A DNA stretch of 64,000 nucleotides from Gammaproteobacteria bacterium (GCA_027013145.1 JALUXX010000062.1:62001-126000), one strand, 5' to 3'. Positions 10,493-26,617 are shown, counted from the first letter of the stretch. Numbers and translations are program-made. Notes: generated by a model not told the origin, from the sequence alone.

Positions 10493-11088
10493 ATCTCGCG
10501 GACCTGAAGGATCTCGATCTCGACATCAACAACGCCGGCAGCTGGCCCTGGCCGGTCAAGGGCGTGGCCGTCGCGGTGGTCGCGGTCGCGGTGCTGTTCG
10601 CCGGTTACTGGTTCGACCTGAGCGGTCAGTGGGCACAGCTCCAGCAGGCGCGCCAGAAAGAGGTGTCGCTCAAGCAGATCTTCGAGGGCAAGCAGCGCAA
10701 GGCGGCGAACCTCAAGGCGTACGAGAAGCAGCTCGCCGAGATGCGCAAGTCGTTCGGGGCGATGCTGCGCCAGCTTCCGAGCAAGACCGAGGTCCCGGAT
10801 CTGCTGGTCGACATCTCCCAGACCGGGCTCGCAAGCGGCCTCGAGTTCCGCCTGTTCAAGCCGGAGCCCGAGATCCGCAAGGATTTCTACGCCGAGTTGC
10901 CCATCCGCATCGAGGTTACGGGGGACTATCACGAGTTCGGGAAATTCGTCAGCGGCGTCGCGGCGCTGTCCAGGATCGTGACCCTGCACGACATCTCGAT
11001 CAAGCCTCAGGACAAGGGTGGGAAGCTGGTGATGGATCTGACGGCCAAGACCTATCGTTACCTCGAGGACGGGGAGGGGGGGCGATGA
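10489..11088 (+). CDS. pilO: Type IV pilus protein PilO
   Basis: Partner of PilN in the periplasmic heterodimer linking the inner-membrane pilus motor to the secretin. The 199 residues have a single membrane helix at about 22-41, a coiled-coil stretch and a ferredoxin-like domain with VTGDYHEFGKFV. The GTG start overlaps the end of pilN; the stop overlaps the pilP start as ATGA. Confidence 0.95.
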   Translation: MNLADLKDLDLDINNAGSWPWPVKGVAVAVVAVAVLFAGYWFDLSGQWAQLQQARQKEVSLKQIFEGKQRKAANLKAYEKQLAEMRKSFGAMLRQLPSKTEVPDLLVDISQTGLASGLEFRLFKPEPEIRKDFYAELPIRIEVTGDYHEFGKFVSGVAALSRIVTLHDISIKPQDKGGKLVMDLTAKTYRYLEDGEGGR

Positions 11089-11630
11089 ACGCGCGCAGCG
11101 CCGCCGGTCGAGGGATCGGAACCACCACCGCGCTCATCGCCCTCGCGCTGCTGCTGGGCGGCTGCGGCGGCGATCGCATGTCGGATCTGCACGCCTGGGT
11201 GCAGCAGGTCGAGGCGCGCCGCGGCGGGCGCATCTCCCCGCTGCCCACCGTCAAGCCGTACCGCAAATTCACCTACAGCGCCTTCGATCTGCGCGACCCG
11301 TTCTCGCCGTCGCGCCTCGGCGGTCCGGCCAAGGTCAAGGTGAGCGGCAACAGCAAGTTGCACCCGGACACGAAGCGCCCGCGCGGCCCGCTCGAGGCGT
11401 TCCCGCTCGACACGCTGCGTATGGTCGGGACCATCGACAAGGGCGGCAGCGTCTGGGCCCTGGTCCGCGCGCCCGACGGGACGATCTATCCGGTTCAGGA
11501 CGGCAGCTACATGGGCCAGAATTACGGAAAGGTCGTGAAGATCGCCGAGGGCAAGGTGAGCCTGATCGAGATCGTGCCCGACGGAATGGGAGGCTGGATG
11601 AAACGCCCGGCCTCGCTGGCACTGAAGTAG
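11085..11630 (+). CDS. pilP: Type IV pilus lipoprotein PilP
   Basis: Periplasmic lipoprotein that connects PilN/PilO with the secretin PilQ. A lipobox LLGGC places the lipidated Cys at residue 27. The flexible region holds the usual FDLRDPFSPSR motif, and the C-terminal HM-like domain runs about residues 95-170. 181 residues, as expected. The ATG at 11085 overlaps the pilO stop. Confidence 0.95.
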   Translation: MNARSAAGRGIGTTTALIALALLLGGCGGDRMSDLHAWVQQVEARRGGRISPLPTVKPYRKFTYSAFDLRDPFSPSRLGGPAKVKVSGNSKLHPDTKRPRGPLEAFPLDTLRMVGTIDKGGSVWALVRAPDGTIYPVQDGSYMGQNYGKVVKIAEGKVSLIEIVPDGMGGWMKRPASLALK

Positions 11631-11653
11631 GACATCCCACGGGGAGCACTGCG

Positions 11654-13864
11654 ATGACGTTTCTACAGACAATCCGCGCCGCAGGTGGCCGGGTGCGGGC
11701 GGCCGGGGCATCGGAAGGCGGCGGACACCGGTTTGCGCGGCTGCTCGCGCTGGCCGCCGTGGGCGTGTTCGCCGCTACCGCCTATGCGGCACCGGCGCTC
11801 GCCGCCAACGCGTTGCAGAAGGTCGGGTTCTCGTCCCTCCCCGGGGGCGGCGTGCAGGTGGTGCTGACCCTCGCGCAGCCGGCCCCGGAACCGGTGGGCT
11901 TCACCACCGACCGTCCCGCGCGCATCGCCCTCGATCTCCCGGACACGCGAAACGCACTGGCGCAGAAGACGCAGGCGATCGGCATCGGGGTGGCGCGCAG
12001 CATCGCCACCGCGCAGGCCGACGGGCGTACCCGCGTGGTGCTCAACCTCGCGAAGCTGGTCCCCTATCACGTGCGCGTCGACGGGACGAAGGTCTACGTG
12101 ACCCTGGGGGCGGCATTGGCCGGCCCGGTAGGCGTCTCCGCGTCGGCGACCTCCGCGCCGCCTGCGGGCGCCGCGGCGGGTTCGCAGCCGGGCGTCACCG
12201 GGGTGGATTTCCGCCGCGGCGCGGCGGGGCAGGCGGTGATCACCGTGGACCTGTCGGATTCGGCGGTGTCGTGGAACCTGCACGAGGAGGGCAAGAAGAT
12301 CTATGTCGACTTCATGAATGCCAATCTGCCCGCGCGGCTGCAGCAGCGCCTCGACGTGACCGATTTCGCGACCCCGGTGACCCACGTGGACACCTATCCC
12401 ATGGGCGACGGCGTGCGCATGGCCATCGCCGCCCACGGCCAATACGAGGACATGGCCTACCAGTCGGGCGACAAGCTCACCATCGAGGTCAAGCCGGTGA
12501 CCGCCGCGCAGAAGGAGGCCAACGCCAAGGCCAAGTTCAAGTACACCGGCCAGCGACTGTCGCTCGATTTCCAGAACATCCAGACACGGGCCGTACTGCA
12601 GCTCATCGCCCAGTTCACGGGTATCAACATCGTCGTCAGCGACAGCGTCAAGGGCAGCCTCACCCTGCGCCTGAAGAACGTGCCCTGGGATCAGGCCCTC
12701 GACATCATCCTCCAGACCCAGGGGCTGGGCATGCGCCGCAGCGGCAACGTCATCTGGGTGGCGCCGAGCGACGAGATCGCCGCGCGCGAGAAGCTCGAGG
12801 CCGAATCCCAGAAGCAGTTGCAGAAGCTCGAGCCGCTGCAGTCCGAGTTCATCCAGGTCAATTACGCCAAGGCCGCGGACATCGCCAAGCTGCTGCAGTC
12901 CGGCCAGGGCTCCAAGTCCGGGGGCTTCCTGTCCGCGCGCGGCAGCGTGACCGTCGATCCGCGGACCAACACCCTGCTGGTGCAGGACACGGCCTCCCGG
13001 CTCGCCCAGATCCGCAAGATGGTGCGCACGCTGGACATCCCGGTGCGCCAGGTCCTCATCGACTCGCGCATCGTGATCGCCAACAACGACTGGAGCCGTG
13101 ACCTCGGCACCAAGTTCGGCCTGAGTCGCGCGACCCGGTTTGGGAACAACGGAAGCTTCTACGCGGTGGGCGGCCAGTTGCCCGGCGACACGAACTTCAA
13201 CGGTACCACCGGCTTCGAGGTCCCGGCGGGCAGCGGCAACGAAGGCCTGATCACCTCCCTCCCGGTGACCAGTCCGACCGCAGCCCTGGGCATCGCCGTC
13301 GGGCGCATCGGCAGCCATCTGCTGCAGCTCCAGCTCTCCTCGATGCAGGCCGAGGGACAGGGCGAGGTGGTCTCCAGCCCGCGGGTGATCACCGCCAACG
13401 ACATGGCGGCGACCATCGAGCAGGGCGTGGAGATCCCCTACCAGCAGGCGACCTCGAGCGGCGCCACCTCCGTCCAGTTCAAGAAGGCGGTGCTGAGTCT
13501 CAAGGTGACGCCGCACATCACGCCGGACAACCGCATCATCATGGATCTCGAGGTCAACAAGGACAGCGTCGGTCAGGTATTCTTCGGGGTGCCGAGCATC
13601 GACACCAACAACGTCCAGACCCAGGTCCTGGTCGACGACGGGGAGACGGTGGTGCTGGGCGGCATCTATCAGCACACCGACAAGCGCCAGAAGAACAGCG
13701 TGCCGATCCTGGGCGACATTCCGGGGCTCGGGTTCTTCTTCCGCAACACGCAGAAGACCAACAACCGCTCCGAGCTGCTGGTGTTCGTGACGCCCAAGAT
13801 CATGAAGGACGTCCTGCGGGTCGATCAGAGCCGCTTCAACACCGTCGGTACCGCGGGGCAATAA
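11654..13864 (+). CDS. pilQ: Type IV pilus secretin PilQ
   Basis: Forms the outer-membrane channel for the pilus. The 736 residues contain a signal peptide ending near ALAAN, two AMIN domains (about 55-130 and 180-265) that bind peptidoglycan, a secretin/TonB short N-terminal domain near 300, N-domain repeats and the secretin core with [11 protein letters not shown] and [14 protein letters not shown]. Last gene of the operon, 23 bp after pilP; two strong hairpins follow it. Confidence 0.97.
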   Translation: MTFLQTIRAAGGRVRAAGASEGGGHRFARLLALAAVGVFAATAYAAPALAANALQKVGFSSLPGGGVQVVLTLAQPAPEPVGFTTDRPARIALDLPDTRNALAQKTQAIGIGVARSIATAQADGRTRVVLNLAKLVPYHVRVDGTKVYVTLGAALAGPVGVSASATSAPPAGAAAGSQPGVTGVDFRRGAAGQAVITVDLSDSAVSWNLHEEGKKIYVDFMNANLPARLQQRLDVTDFATPVTHVDTYPMGDGVRMAIAAHGQYEDMAYQSGDKLTIEVKPVTAAQKEANAKAKFKYTGQRLSLDFQNIQTRAVLQLIAQFTGINIVVSDSVKGSLTLRLKNVPWDQALDIILQTQGLGMRRSGNVIWVAPSDEIAAREKLEAESQKQLQKLEPLQSEFIQVNYAKAADIAKLLQSGQGSKSGGFLSARGSVTVDPRTNTLLVQDTASRLAQIRKMVRTLDIPVRQVLIDSRIVIANNDWSRDLGTKFGLSRATRFGNNGSFYAVGGQLPGDTNFNGTTGFEVPAGSGNEGLITSLPVTSPTAALGIAVGRIGSHLLQLQLSSMQAEGQGEVVSSPRVITANDMAATIEQGVEIPYQQATSSGATSVQFKKAVLSLKVTPHITPDNRIIMDLEVNKDSVGQVFFGVPSIDTNNVQTQVLVDDGETVVLGGIYQHTDKRQKNSVPILGDIPGLGFFFRNTQKTNNRSELLVFVTPKIMKDVLRVDQSRFNTVGTAGQ

Positions 13865-13878
13865 GACGCGGGCGAACC

Positions 13879-13922
13879 GGCGGGCGCCCCCGGGCGGGGC
13901 GCCCGCCGGGCGGTTCCCGCCC
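13879..13922 (+). terminator. Two hairpins after pilQ
   Basis: A perfect 12-bp stem (13879-13890 with 13896-13907, loop CGGGC) is followed directly by a second stem GGGCGG/CCGCCC (13908-13922). No T tract follows, so it may slow polymerase or protect the 3' end rather than act as a classic terminator. Confidence 0.5.
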
Positions 13923-13980
13923 TCCGTACGTCCCGGCCCCGGGGCGCGTAAGCCTTGCAGCCCCGCCGTCTTTCTGGCAT

Positions 13981-14541
13981 ATGTTCGGGATGGGCAAGGG
14001 GTCCAATCTGTTCCTGGTCGGGCCGATGGGCGCCGGGAAGACGACGATCGGACGGGCGCTTGCGCGCACCCTCGGGCTCCCCTTCCACGACAGCGATCGC
14101 GAGATCGAGGCGCGTACCGGGGCCGACGTCGCCCTGATCTTCGATCTCGAGGGCGAGGCGGGCTTCCGCGTCCGCGAGCGGGCCGTGCTCGAGGAGCTGA
14201 CGCGCCGGGACGGCGTGGTGCTGGCCACCGGGGGCGGGGCGGTCCTGGACGCGCGCAATCGCGCGGACCTGTGCGCCGGCGGGCGCGTCGTCTATCTGGA
14301 GACCTCCGTCGCCCAGCAGCTCAAGCGCACCGCCCGCGACCGCCACCGCCCGTTGCTGCATACCCCGGACCGGCGCGCCCGGCTCGAGGCGCTTATGGCC
14401 GAGCGTGACCCGCTGTATCGGGAGGTCGCCGATCTGACGGTCAATACCGACGGGCGCGGCGTACGCGCGGTCGCGGCCGAGATTCTCGAACGCCTCGACC
14501 TCGTGCCGGCGCGCCCGGCGCGCGGTCGTGGACGGGCCTGA
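13981..14541 (+). CDS. aroK: Shikimate kinase
   Basis: Phosphorylates shikimate at the 3-hydroxyl using ATP in the chorismate pathway. The 186 residues have Walker [10 protein letters not shown] at 14-22, the shikimate-binding DSDREIE, the GGGAV loop near 80 and the lid-region Arg cluster RDRHRPLL. The ATG at 13981 is plausible; a second ATG at residue 4 is possible. aroB follows 45 bp later, as in most gammaproteobacteria. Confidence 0.95.
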   Translation: MFGMGKGSNLFLVGPMGAGKTTIGRALARTLGLPFHDSDREIEARTGADVALIFDLEGEAGFRVRERAVLEELTRRDGVVLATGGGAVLDARNRADLCAGGRVVYLETSVAQQLKRTARDRHRPLLHTPDRRARLEALMAERDPLYREVADLTVNTDGRGVRAVAAEILERLDLVPARPARGRGRA

Positions 14542-14586
14542 ACCGCCGGCCGGGGGAACGGGCGGCGCAACCGCGGGCGGAATGGA

Positions 14587-15693
14587 ATGAACCCCATGCG
14601 AACCTTGCAAGTGGATCTCGGGGCGCGCAGCTACCCGATCTATATCGGTCCCGGGTTGCTCGAGGCGGAGGGTCTGCTCGCCCGCCACATCCCCGGCAGG
14701 CAGGTGCTCGTGGTGACCAACGAGACGGTGGCGCCGCTCTACCTCGAGCGCCTGCAGGCGGCGCTGGGCGGCTTCGAGTCGGACACGGTGATCCTGCCCG
14801 ACGGCGAGCGGCACAAGAACCTGGAGGTCCTGGGGCGCATCTTCGACACCCTGCTGGAACACCGCCACGACCGCGAGACCACCCTCGTCGCCCTCGGCGG
14901 CGGGGTGGTGGGGGACCTGACCGGCTTCGCGGCGGCCTGCTATCAGCGCGGCGTGCACTATATCCAGGTGCCGACCACCCTGCTCGCCCAGGTCGACTCC
15001 TCCGTCGGCGGGAAGACCGGCGTGAACCACCCGTTGGGCAAGAACATGATCGGCGCCTTCCATCAGCCGCGCTGCGTCCTGGCCGATACGGACACCCTGC
15101 GCACCCTGGAGGATCGGCAGTTGTGCGCCGGGATCGCCGAGGTGATCAAGTACGGCCTGATCCAGGACCGAGAGTTTTTCGAGTGGCTCGAATCCAACAT
15201 GGACGCGCTGCTGGCACGGGAGCCGGAGGCGCTGGCCTTCGCCATCGAGCGTTCCTGCCACGACAAGGCGCAGGTCGTCGCGGCCGACGAGCGCGAGAGC
15301 GGGCAGCGCGCGCTCTTGAATCTCGGCCACACCTTCGGTCACGCCATCGAGACCGGCGCCGGCTACGGCGTGTGGCTGCACGGCGAGGCCGTGGCCGCGG
15401 GGATGTGCATGGCGGCGCGCCTCTCGGCGCGCCAGGGCTGGCTCGCGGAGGCGGCGGTGGAGCGGATCGAGGCTCTGGTGCGCCGGGCGCGCCTGCCGGT
15501 CGGGCCGCCGCAGGAGCTGGACCCGGCGCGCATGCGCGCCTCGATGGCCGTGGACAAGAAGGCCCGCGACGGGCGCATCCGGCTGGTGCTGCTGCGCGGC
15601 ATCGGTCGTGCCGTGCTGACCGACGGCTTCGAGGAGGCGGAACTGATTGCGGTGCTCGAGGGGCGCGACGCGGCCCTCGGGACCGCGGGATGA
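14587..15693 (+). CDS. aroB: 3-dehydroquinate synthase
   Basis: Makes 3-dehydroquinate from DAHP in the shikimate pathway, with NAD+ and a divalent metal. The 368 residues show [20 protein letters not shown], the [13 protein letters not shown] block, and the metal ligands in [10 protein letters not shown] and the later HGEAVA. ATG at 14587 gives the normal family length. It is in operon with aroK and is followed closely by the WGR and DamX-like genes. Confidence 0.97.
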   Translation: MNPMRTLQVDLGARSYPIYIGPGLLEAEGLLARHIPGRQVLVVTNETVAPLYLERLQAALGGFESDTVILPDGERHKNLEVLGRIFDTLLEHRHDRETTLVALGGGVVGDLTGFAAACYQRGVHYIQVPTTLLAQVDSSVGGKTGVNHPLGKNMIGAFHQPRCVLADTDTLRTLEDRQLCAGIAEVIKYGLIQDREFFEWLESNMDALLAREPEALAFAIERSCHDKAQVVAADERESGQRALLNLGHTFGHAIETGAGYGVWLHGEAVAAGMCMAARLSARQGWLAEAAVERIEALVRRARLPVGPPQELDPARMRASMAVDKKARDGRIRLVLLRGIGRAVLTDGFEEAELIAVLEGRDAALGTAG

Positions 15694-15733
15694 GTTCACC
15701 GCCGGCGCCGCGGGCGCGTGCGGGGCGCGGGAC

Positions 15734-15985
15734 GTGCGCATCTATCTGCAGACACCGGCGGCGACGGAGGGCGGGGCGCCGCGCTTTTATCATCTGATGC
15801 TCCTGCCGGATCTGTGGGAGGGCTGGACGCTGGTGCGCGAGTGGGGGCTGCAGGGCGGCGCCGGCCGGGTACGCCGCGAGCATTTCCCCACGCGGGAGCG
15901 TGCCGAGCAGGCGTTGATCGCGGCCCGGGACCATCAGTTGCGGCGCGGCTACCGGGTCGTCTTCGTCGAGGGCGGCGGGGGCTGA
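15734..15985 (+). CDS. Small WGR-domain protein
   Basis: An 83-residue protein made almost only of a WGR domain, a nucleic-acid-binding fold found in PARPs, MolR-type regulators and some DNA-repair proteins. The motif is in WTLVREWGLQGGAGRVRREH, followed by the typical RGYRVVF strand. I chose the GTG at 15734, because residues before it do not look like the domain. It lies between aroB and the DamX-like gene. Its target and role are unknown. Confidence 0.72.
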   Translation: MRIYLQTPAATEGGAPRFYHLMLLPDLWEGWTLVREWGLQGGAGRVRREHFPTRERAEQALIAARDHQLRRGYRVVFVEGGGG

Positions 15986-16029
15986 GCGATGCCGGCGCCG
16001 CGGGCGGATCGGATGCGAGGAGGAGCCGC

Positions 16030-17922
16030 GTGAGGGCCGCGAAGGAGGAACGGGATCGCGATGCCGGCGCCGCCTATGTGGCGGCGCTGGGATTGCGCAT
16101 GGACCCGTTCGATCCCGCGGCGCCGATCCCGGCCTACCGCGATCCGGCGATCCTCCAGCGCCTCAACCTGCTGCGGCATCTGATCCAGGCCACCGATCAG
16201 TTGATCGTCGTCCATGCCCCCGCGGGCGGGGGCAAGAGCACGGCGCTGGCGCAGCTTCGCGAGCATGCCGACGCGGCCTGGCGCGTGGTCGTGCTGAACG
16301 GGGCGGAGGTGGCGGACGTCGCGCCCGCGGCGCTGTATGCGCGGCTCGCGGCCGGATTCGCCGCGGCCGGCGCCGGGCCGGCGGATGCGGAGGCGGTGCG
16401 CACGACGGTGGCGCGCCTGCGCGGCGACGCCCTCCTGCCGGTCATCCTGGTCGACGACGCCCACCGCCTCGCGCCCGCGGTGCTCGATGCGCTGCTGGGC
16501 CTGGCGTATCCGACGGGGCCCGACACGCCGCGCCTCGTCCTGTTCGCGGAGCCGGACCTGTTGCGTACGCTCGAGCACGCCGACCCCCCTGCGGGGGCGA
16601 GCGGTTCGCTGCACGCCGAGGCGCTACCCCCGTTCGACCGCGAACAGACCGAGGCCTTCCTGATGCATCGCCTGCTCGCGGCCGGCCTGACCGGGGACGC
16701 GCCGCTGACGCCGCGCCTGGTGAAACGCATCCATCGCGCCGCCGGCGGCATCCCCGCCGCCGTCCTCGCCGCCGCCCGCGCCCGGTTCGGGGCCGCGGCC
16801 GCGCCGCCCCCGCGCCGGCGCCCGGCGGCGCTGCGCCTGTTTCCCGCGCTCGGATTCCTGGTGTTGGCCGGCGCGGCGGCGGTCGCGCTCATCGGAATCC
16901 AGGCGCCGCTGGGGCGCTGGCTCGCCGGGGGCGCCGCCGGGCCCGGCACCGAGGGGCCGCCGGCACCGGTGGTGCGGCGCGGCGCCCCACCGCCGGGGGC
17001 GGCTCGTCTTTCTCCCGGCGTGCCGGCGCCCCCGCGTGCCGCCTCCGGGGCCGGCGCTTCGCACGCGGCGGCGGGCGCACCCACGGCCGCCGCCCTCGAG
17101 GGGATCGTCGCCCCGCCGCCGGCCCCCCGGCCCGTGGCCCCGGCTGCCGGGGAGGGGGCGCCCGCGGCACCCGCCGTCCCCACCGTCTCCGCCGCGTCGC
17201 CGGCGCCCGCTCCCGCCGGCGCACCGTCTCCCCCCGCGGCGCCTCCGCCGCCGGTATCGCCCGCCACGGCCGGCCCGCCGGCCGCTCCCGTCCCCCCGGC
17301 TACGGCCGGCGCCGCGTCTGCGGCGCAGGAGCCGCCGGCGGCGAAACCTCACGCCGCCCGGTCGACGACCGCGTCGGCGACGTCAAAGGTAACGCGGGCG
17401 GCGACCCCCGCCGTGCCCAAGACGGCGCCCGGGACTGCGCCCGAGGCCGCGCCCAAACTCACGCCGAAGAGCGTACCGAAGACCACGCGCAAGGCCGCAC
17501 CCGAGACCGCGCCTTCGACCGCGACGGGGGCCGGGTCCGCGCTGCGCGGGCCGGACTGGCTGCTCGCCCGGGATCCGCGCCACTACACCCTGCAGATCGC
17601 GGCCTTGCGCCGGCGCGAGGCGCTCGCACCCCTGCTCCGCGGTCCCCGCGGGCCGGAGCCGGCCGCGTGGTTTCCCGTCCGCGTGTCGGGCCGGACCCTC
17701 TACGCGCTCGTCTACGGCGATTACCGCTCGCGTGCGGCGGCGGAGCGTGCGGCGCACCACCTCCCCGGCGCCCTGCGCGGGGCGCGCCCGTGGATTCGCA
17801 GCCTGGCGTCGGTGCAGGCGGCGATCCGCGCCGGCCGGGGGCACGCGCCGGCGCGGCGCGCACCACACAACCCACGGAAAACACATGGAAAGCAGGATCA
17901 AACCCCGAGCCGGGTGCGTTGA
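16030..17922 (+). CDS. damX: DamX-like ATPase with SPOR domain
   Basis: Cell-division-associated inner-membrane protein. Of 630 residues, about 20-260 form an ExeA/GspA-type AAA ATPase with Walker A APAGGGKST at 63-71 and Walker B-like ILVDDAH; one membrane helix follows near 275-298; then a long Ala/Pro-rich linker; then a SPOR domain (about 530-600, YTLQIAALRRR to YGDYRSRAAAE) that binds denuded glycan at the septum. The GTG at 16030 follows AGGAGG. Position after aroB matches damX and its Pseudomonas counterpart. Confidence 0.85.
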   Translation: MRAAKEERDRDAGAAYVAALGLRMDPFDPAAPIPAYRDPAILQRLNLLRHLIQATDQLIVVHAPAGGGKSTALAQLREHADAAWRVVVLNGAEVADVAPAALYARLAAGFAAAGAGPADAEAVRTTVARLRGDALLPVILVDDAHRLAPAVLDALLGLAYPTGPDTPRLVLFAEPDLLRTLEHADPPAGASGSLHAEALPPFDREQTEAFLMHRLLAAGLTGDAPLTPRLVKRIHRAAGGIPAAVLAAARARFGAAAAPPPRRRPAALRLFPALGFLVLAGAAAVALIGIQAPLGRWLAGGAAGPGTEGPPAPVVRRGAPPPGAARLSPGVPAPPRAASGAGASHAAAGAPTAAALEGIVAPPPAPRPVAPAAGEGAPAAPAVPTVSAASPAPAPAGAPSPPAAPPPPVSPATAGPPAAPVPPATAGAASAAQEPPAAKPHAARSTTASATSKVTRAATPAVPKTAPGTAPEAAPKLTPKSVPKTTRKAAPETAPSTATGAGSALRGPDWLLARDPRHYTLQIAALRRREALAPLLRGPRGPEPAAWFPVRVSGRTLYALVYGDYRSRAAAERAAHHLPGALRGARPWIRSLASVQAAIRAGRGHAPARRAPHNPRKTHGKQDQTPSRVR

Positions 17923-18005
17923 ACGGCCCGATCGGCGGCGCTATACTGCATGGCCCTTTGCCTGCGGCCGGGGTGCCCGTCGGCGCCCGTGCAGGCGGGC
18001 GGATC

Positions 18006-18173
18006 CTAGGAGCCTGTCGGACTTAGGCATGTTCTACTGCGGCGGTGGAAGATCGGCCCACTTTTCCGATCGTTTTCGTTAAATAGCGATTACTATTCGC
18101 CTCAAACGATCGGAAAACTGTGCTCGATCTCCCGCCGCCTCGCTACGAACACCTAAGTCCGACAGGCTCCTAG
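18006..18173. mobile_element. 168-bp palindromic MITE
   Basis: A non-coding element with perfect 22-base terminal inverted repeats at 18006-18027 and 18152-18173. The outermost bases are CTAG on both sides, which may be a target duplication of the YTAR kind used by IS5-type elements; without it the repeats are 18 bases. Inside, TTTTCCGATCGTTT (18062-18075) and its exact complement (18104-18117) form a 14-bp stem, and GGCGG-type arms outside it also pair, so almost all of it folds into one hairpin. It encodes nothing. It fills most of the 313-bp gap between the DamX-like gene and gltB and ends about 60 bp before the gltB start. Confidence 0.85.
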
Positions 18174-18235
18174 CGACGGCTGCGGGCGCCCGGCCGGGGG
18201 CCGGTCCATTGGCGAATCCGAGGTGCGACGCTGCC

Positions 18236-24140
<5,905 letters not shown>

Positions 24141-24207
24141 ACGACCCGGCCGTTTTCCCCGTTGCGGGTGCGCCCGCGTCCCGCCGCCCGGCGTCGGTGC
24201 CGGCGCC

Positions 24208-25272
<1,065 letters not shown>

Positions 25273-25309
25273 GGGGTCGGGTCGCCGCGGGTGATATGGC
25301 CCCGTTACC

Positions 25310-25705
25310 TCATTCAACCTTTACGCTGACGAGTTTGGCGCTTTTGTAGCAGAAGACAACCGGCCGCTTTTTGTTGGCGGTCGCGCTCTCAGCCGGGGTG
25401 AACAGGATTTCCGAAAGTCCCAACGTAACCACGTCGGCCGCACCCTCTCCAATTGCGATGCCCGTCTTCTCCGCGCCATTCAGCCCCTTTGTGTACAAAC
25501 GATAAACATCGCAACTCTCGCCGTTGGGGCCTGGCACCGTGCTTAACGGATTACCGAGCTTTATGACGACATCGGAGCGACTCTCGCCAACAACGAACTG
25601 GTGCGGGTTGACCGGCGTCGGCCGATGGGTTTCCATCCATACTGAGCAGCCCGAAAGCAAACCAAATCCGGGAAGAACGAGTACAAGAAGTGCCTTTTTC
25701 CACAT
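25310..25705 (-). CDS. Small lipoprotein, unknown function
   Basis: A 131-residue predicted lipoprotein with signal peptide and lipobox LLSGC (Cys20). After it, a segment DVVIKLGNPLSTVPGPNG resembles the start of SmpA/BamE-type small lipoprotein folds, then a Gly/Ala-rich helix and KKRPVVFCYKS. I do not recognise the family with certainty. GAGGGG precedes the ATG. Codon use and G+C are unlike hemE next door, consistent with transferred DNA; it may be the last gene of the cassette array. Confidence 0.65.
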   Translation of the reverse strand: MWKKALLVLVLPGFGLLSGCSVWMETHRPTPVNPHQFVVGESRSDVVIKLGNPLSTVPGPNGESCDVYRLYTKGLNGAEKTGIAIGEGAADVVTLGLSEILFTPAESATANKKRPVVFCYKSAKLVSVKVE

Positions 25706-25745
25706 TGTGTCTGCCCCTCATTCTCTCCGATAAAATGTGAGTGCA

Positions 25746-25888
25746 TCGTAACGCCCCCGCCCAAACCACGAGGCCTCGGGTCGGTGGCCTATAGATCGCC
25801 CACCAATTCGTCACGAGGTGTCAAAACTACCGACCTTTGAGGCTAGCCGCGCGCGGTGTGCGCGGCGGCCCGGGGCGATTGGTTATAC
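25746..25888 (-). other. attC: Possible attC site after higA
   Basis: On the minus strand, GTATAAC overlaps the higA stop and GTTACGA lies 137 bases further on. GTATAAC matches the complement of this cassette's upstream core (GTTATGC) at 6 of 7 bases. Inner arms AATCGCCCC and GGGGGCGTT pair with one extra base. It is weaker than the other two sites. Confidence 0.45.
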
Positions 25889-26185
25889 TGTCGAGAGCCT
25901 GCGGACCCTTAACGACTTACGCTTTTTCTCTTTACGCTTTTTCTCTGCCTCCCAAAGATCAAATTGCGCCTGCTGATTCAGCCAACTTTTCGCTGAGGTA
26001 CCAAATGACAAAGAAAGGCGAACCGCCATTCCCGGACTGATACCGGCCCGCCCATTCAGAATGGCGGACAGGGTTTTTATGCTCACACCCAGCGCTTCCG
26101 CGGCCTCCGTTATACTCAGACCCAGGGGCTCAATGCACAGCTCCCGCAGAACCTCGCCAGGATGGGGTGGATTGTGCATCTTCAT
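25883..26185 (-). CDS. higA: HigA-family antitoxin
   Basis: A 100-residue HTH antitoxin of the HigA family, which neutralises HigB and represses its own promoter. It starts [10 protein letters not shown], the family signature, followed by an XRE-type HTH ([20 protein letters not shown], about 25-44) and the [15 protein letters not shown] end. The tail after WEAEKK is unusually basic because a 15-bp tandem duplication (25916-25945) repeats Lys/Arg/Glu codons. The toxin gene directly upstream is broken, so this is an orphan antitoxin. Confidence 0.85.
   Translation of the reverse strand: MKMHNPPHPGEVLRELCIEPLGLSITEAAEALGVSIKTLSAILNGRAGISPGMAVRLSLSFGTSAKSWLNQQAQFDLWEAEKKRKEKKRKSLRVRRLSTV
25916..25945. 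repeat. 15-bp tandem duplication in higA
   Basis: TTACGCTTTTTCTC occurs twice at a 15-base interval, with one mismatch at the edge. It adds five residues in frame to the HigA tail. Confidence 0.8.
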
Positions 26186-26202
26186 GTCTTCATGTCTTCA
26201 CC

Positions 26203-26286
26203 TCAATGATAATCTTCGTAATTCACCAGTTCCACGTCCTTGCCCCTGAAGCGGAATGTGATGCGCCAGCTTCCGCTGACCCATGC
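26203..26286 (-). pseudogene. higB: HigB toxin, 3' remnant
   Basis: Reading the minus strand into the higA start gives 27 residues ending WRITFRFRGKDVELVNYEDY plus His and a stop. This is the recognisable C-terminus of HigB ribosome-dependent mRNA interferases, and the stop sits just before higA as in intact higBA operons. Upstream the reading runs straight into a 46-bp tandem repeat and the first two thirds of the toxin are absent. The toxin should be inactive. Confidence 0.75.
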
Positions 26287-26369
26287 CGACCACCGTCTCT
26301 CAAATAAATCTGTCACCTTTGGCCCTTTATGCCGACCACCGCCTCTCAAATAAATCTGTCCCCTTTGGT
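26284..26369. repeat. 46-bp tandem direct repeat
   Basis: Two copies beginning TGCCGACCACCG, at 26284 and 26330, match over about 40 bases with two differences. Each includes AAATAAATCTGTC followed by CCTTTGG. The repeat sits at the point where higB is broken. Confidence 0.85.
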
Positions 26370-26391
26370 CGTCCCAAAGTGAACCTGGACT

Positions 26392-26502
26392 CTAAACCGA
26401 CCCGCTACTCAAAGCGGGGGGGCGTCGTGGTCCCTGAGGCGAAGCCGTTAAGAATGCCATTGGAGGCTCGGGGGCTCCTCTTACCTCTCCTCTCAGGTCC
26501 AT
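26392..26502 (-). CDS. Possible 36-residue ORF, uncertain
   Basis: A short frame starting 14 bases after AAAAAGGGGG and just inside the GTTATGC core, where a cassette gene would start. The product is rich in Pro, Arg and Gly and matches nothing I know. It may be chance. Nothing else clear is seen between 26370 and 26518. Confidence 0.2.
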   Translation of the reverse strand: MDLRGEVRGAPEPPMAFLTASPQGPRRPPALSSGSV

Positions 26503-26518
26503 AGATCCCCCTTTTTGG

Positions 26519-26615
26519 GCATAACGCAACGATAACCGGCGCTTGACGGCGACTGACCGGAGCGGTAGCGAAGGGAAGGAGCGGTCAAGCGTCCGAGTTG
26601 ATCGTTTTGTTGGCT
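26519..26615 (-). other. attC: attC site after PIN-like gene
   Basis: The minus strand reads AGCCAAC, then CGATCAACTCGGACGCTTGAC (26584-26604), a variable centre, then its partner at 26530-26547, then GTTATGC. The arms pair over 18 bp, with three unpaired bases on one side only; such extrahelical bases are typical of attC. The site begins 3 bases after the stop of the gene at 26618. Confidence 0.75.
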
Positions 26616-26617
26616 GG

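Noticed and set aside
26284-26331. Intact N-terminus of HigB from the reading HKG...DLFE upstream of the remnant
   Set aside because: The resemblance comes from the 46-bp repeat, and the spacing to the C-terminal part is far too short for a complete toxin.
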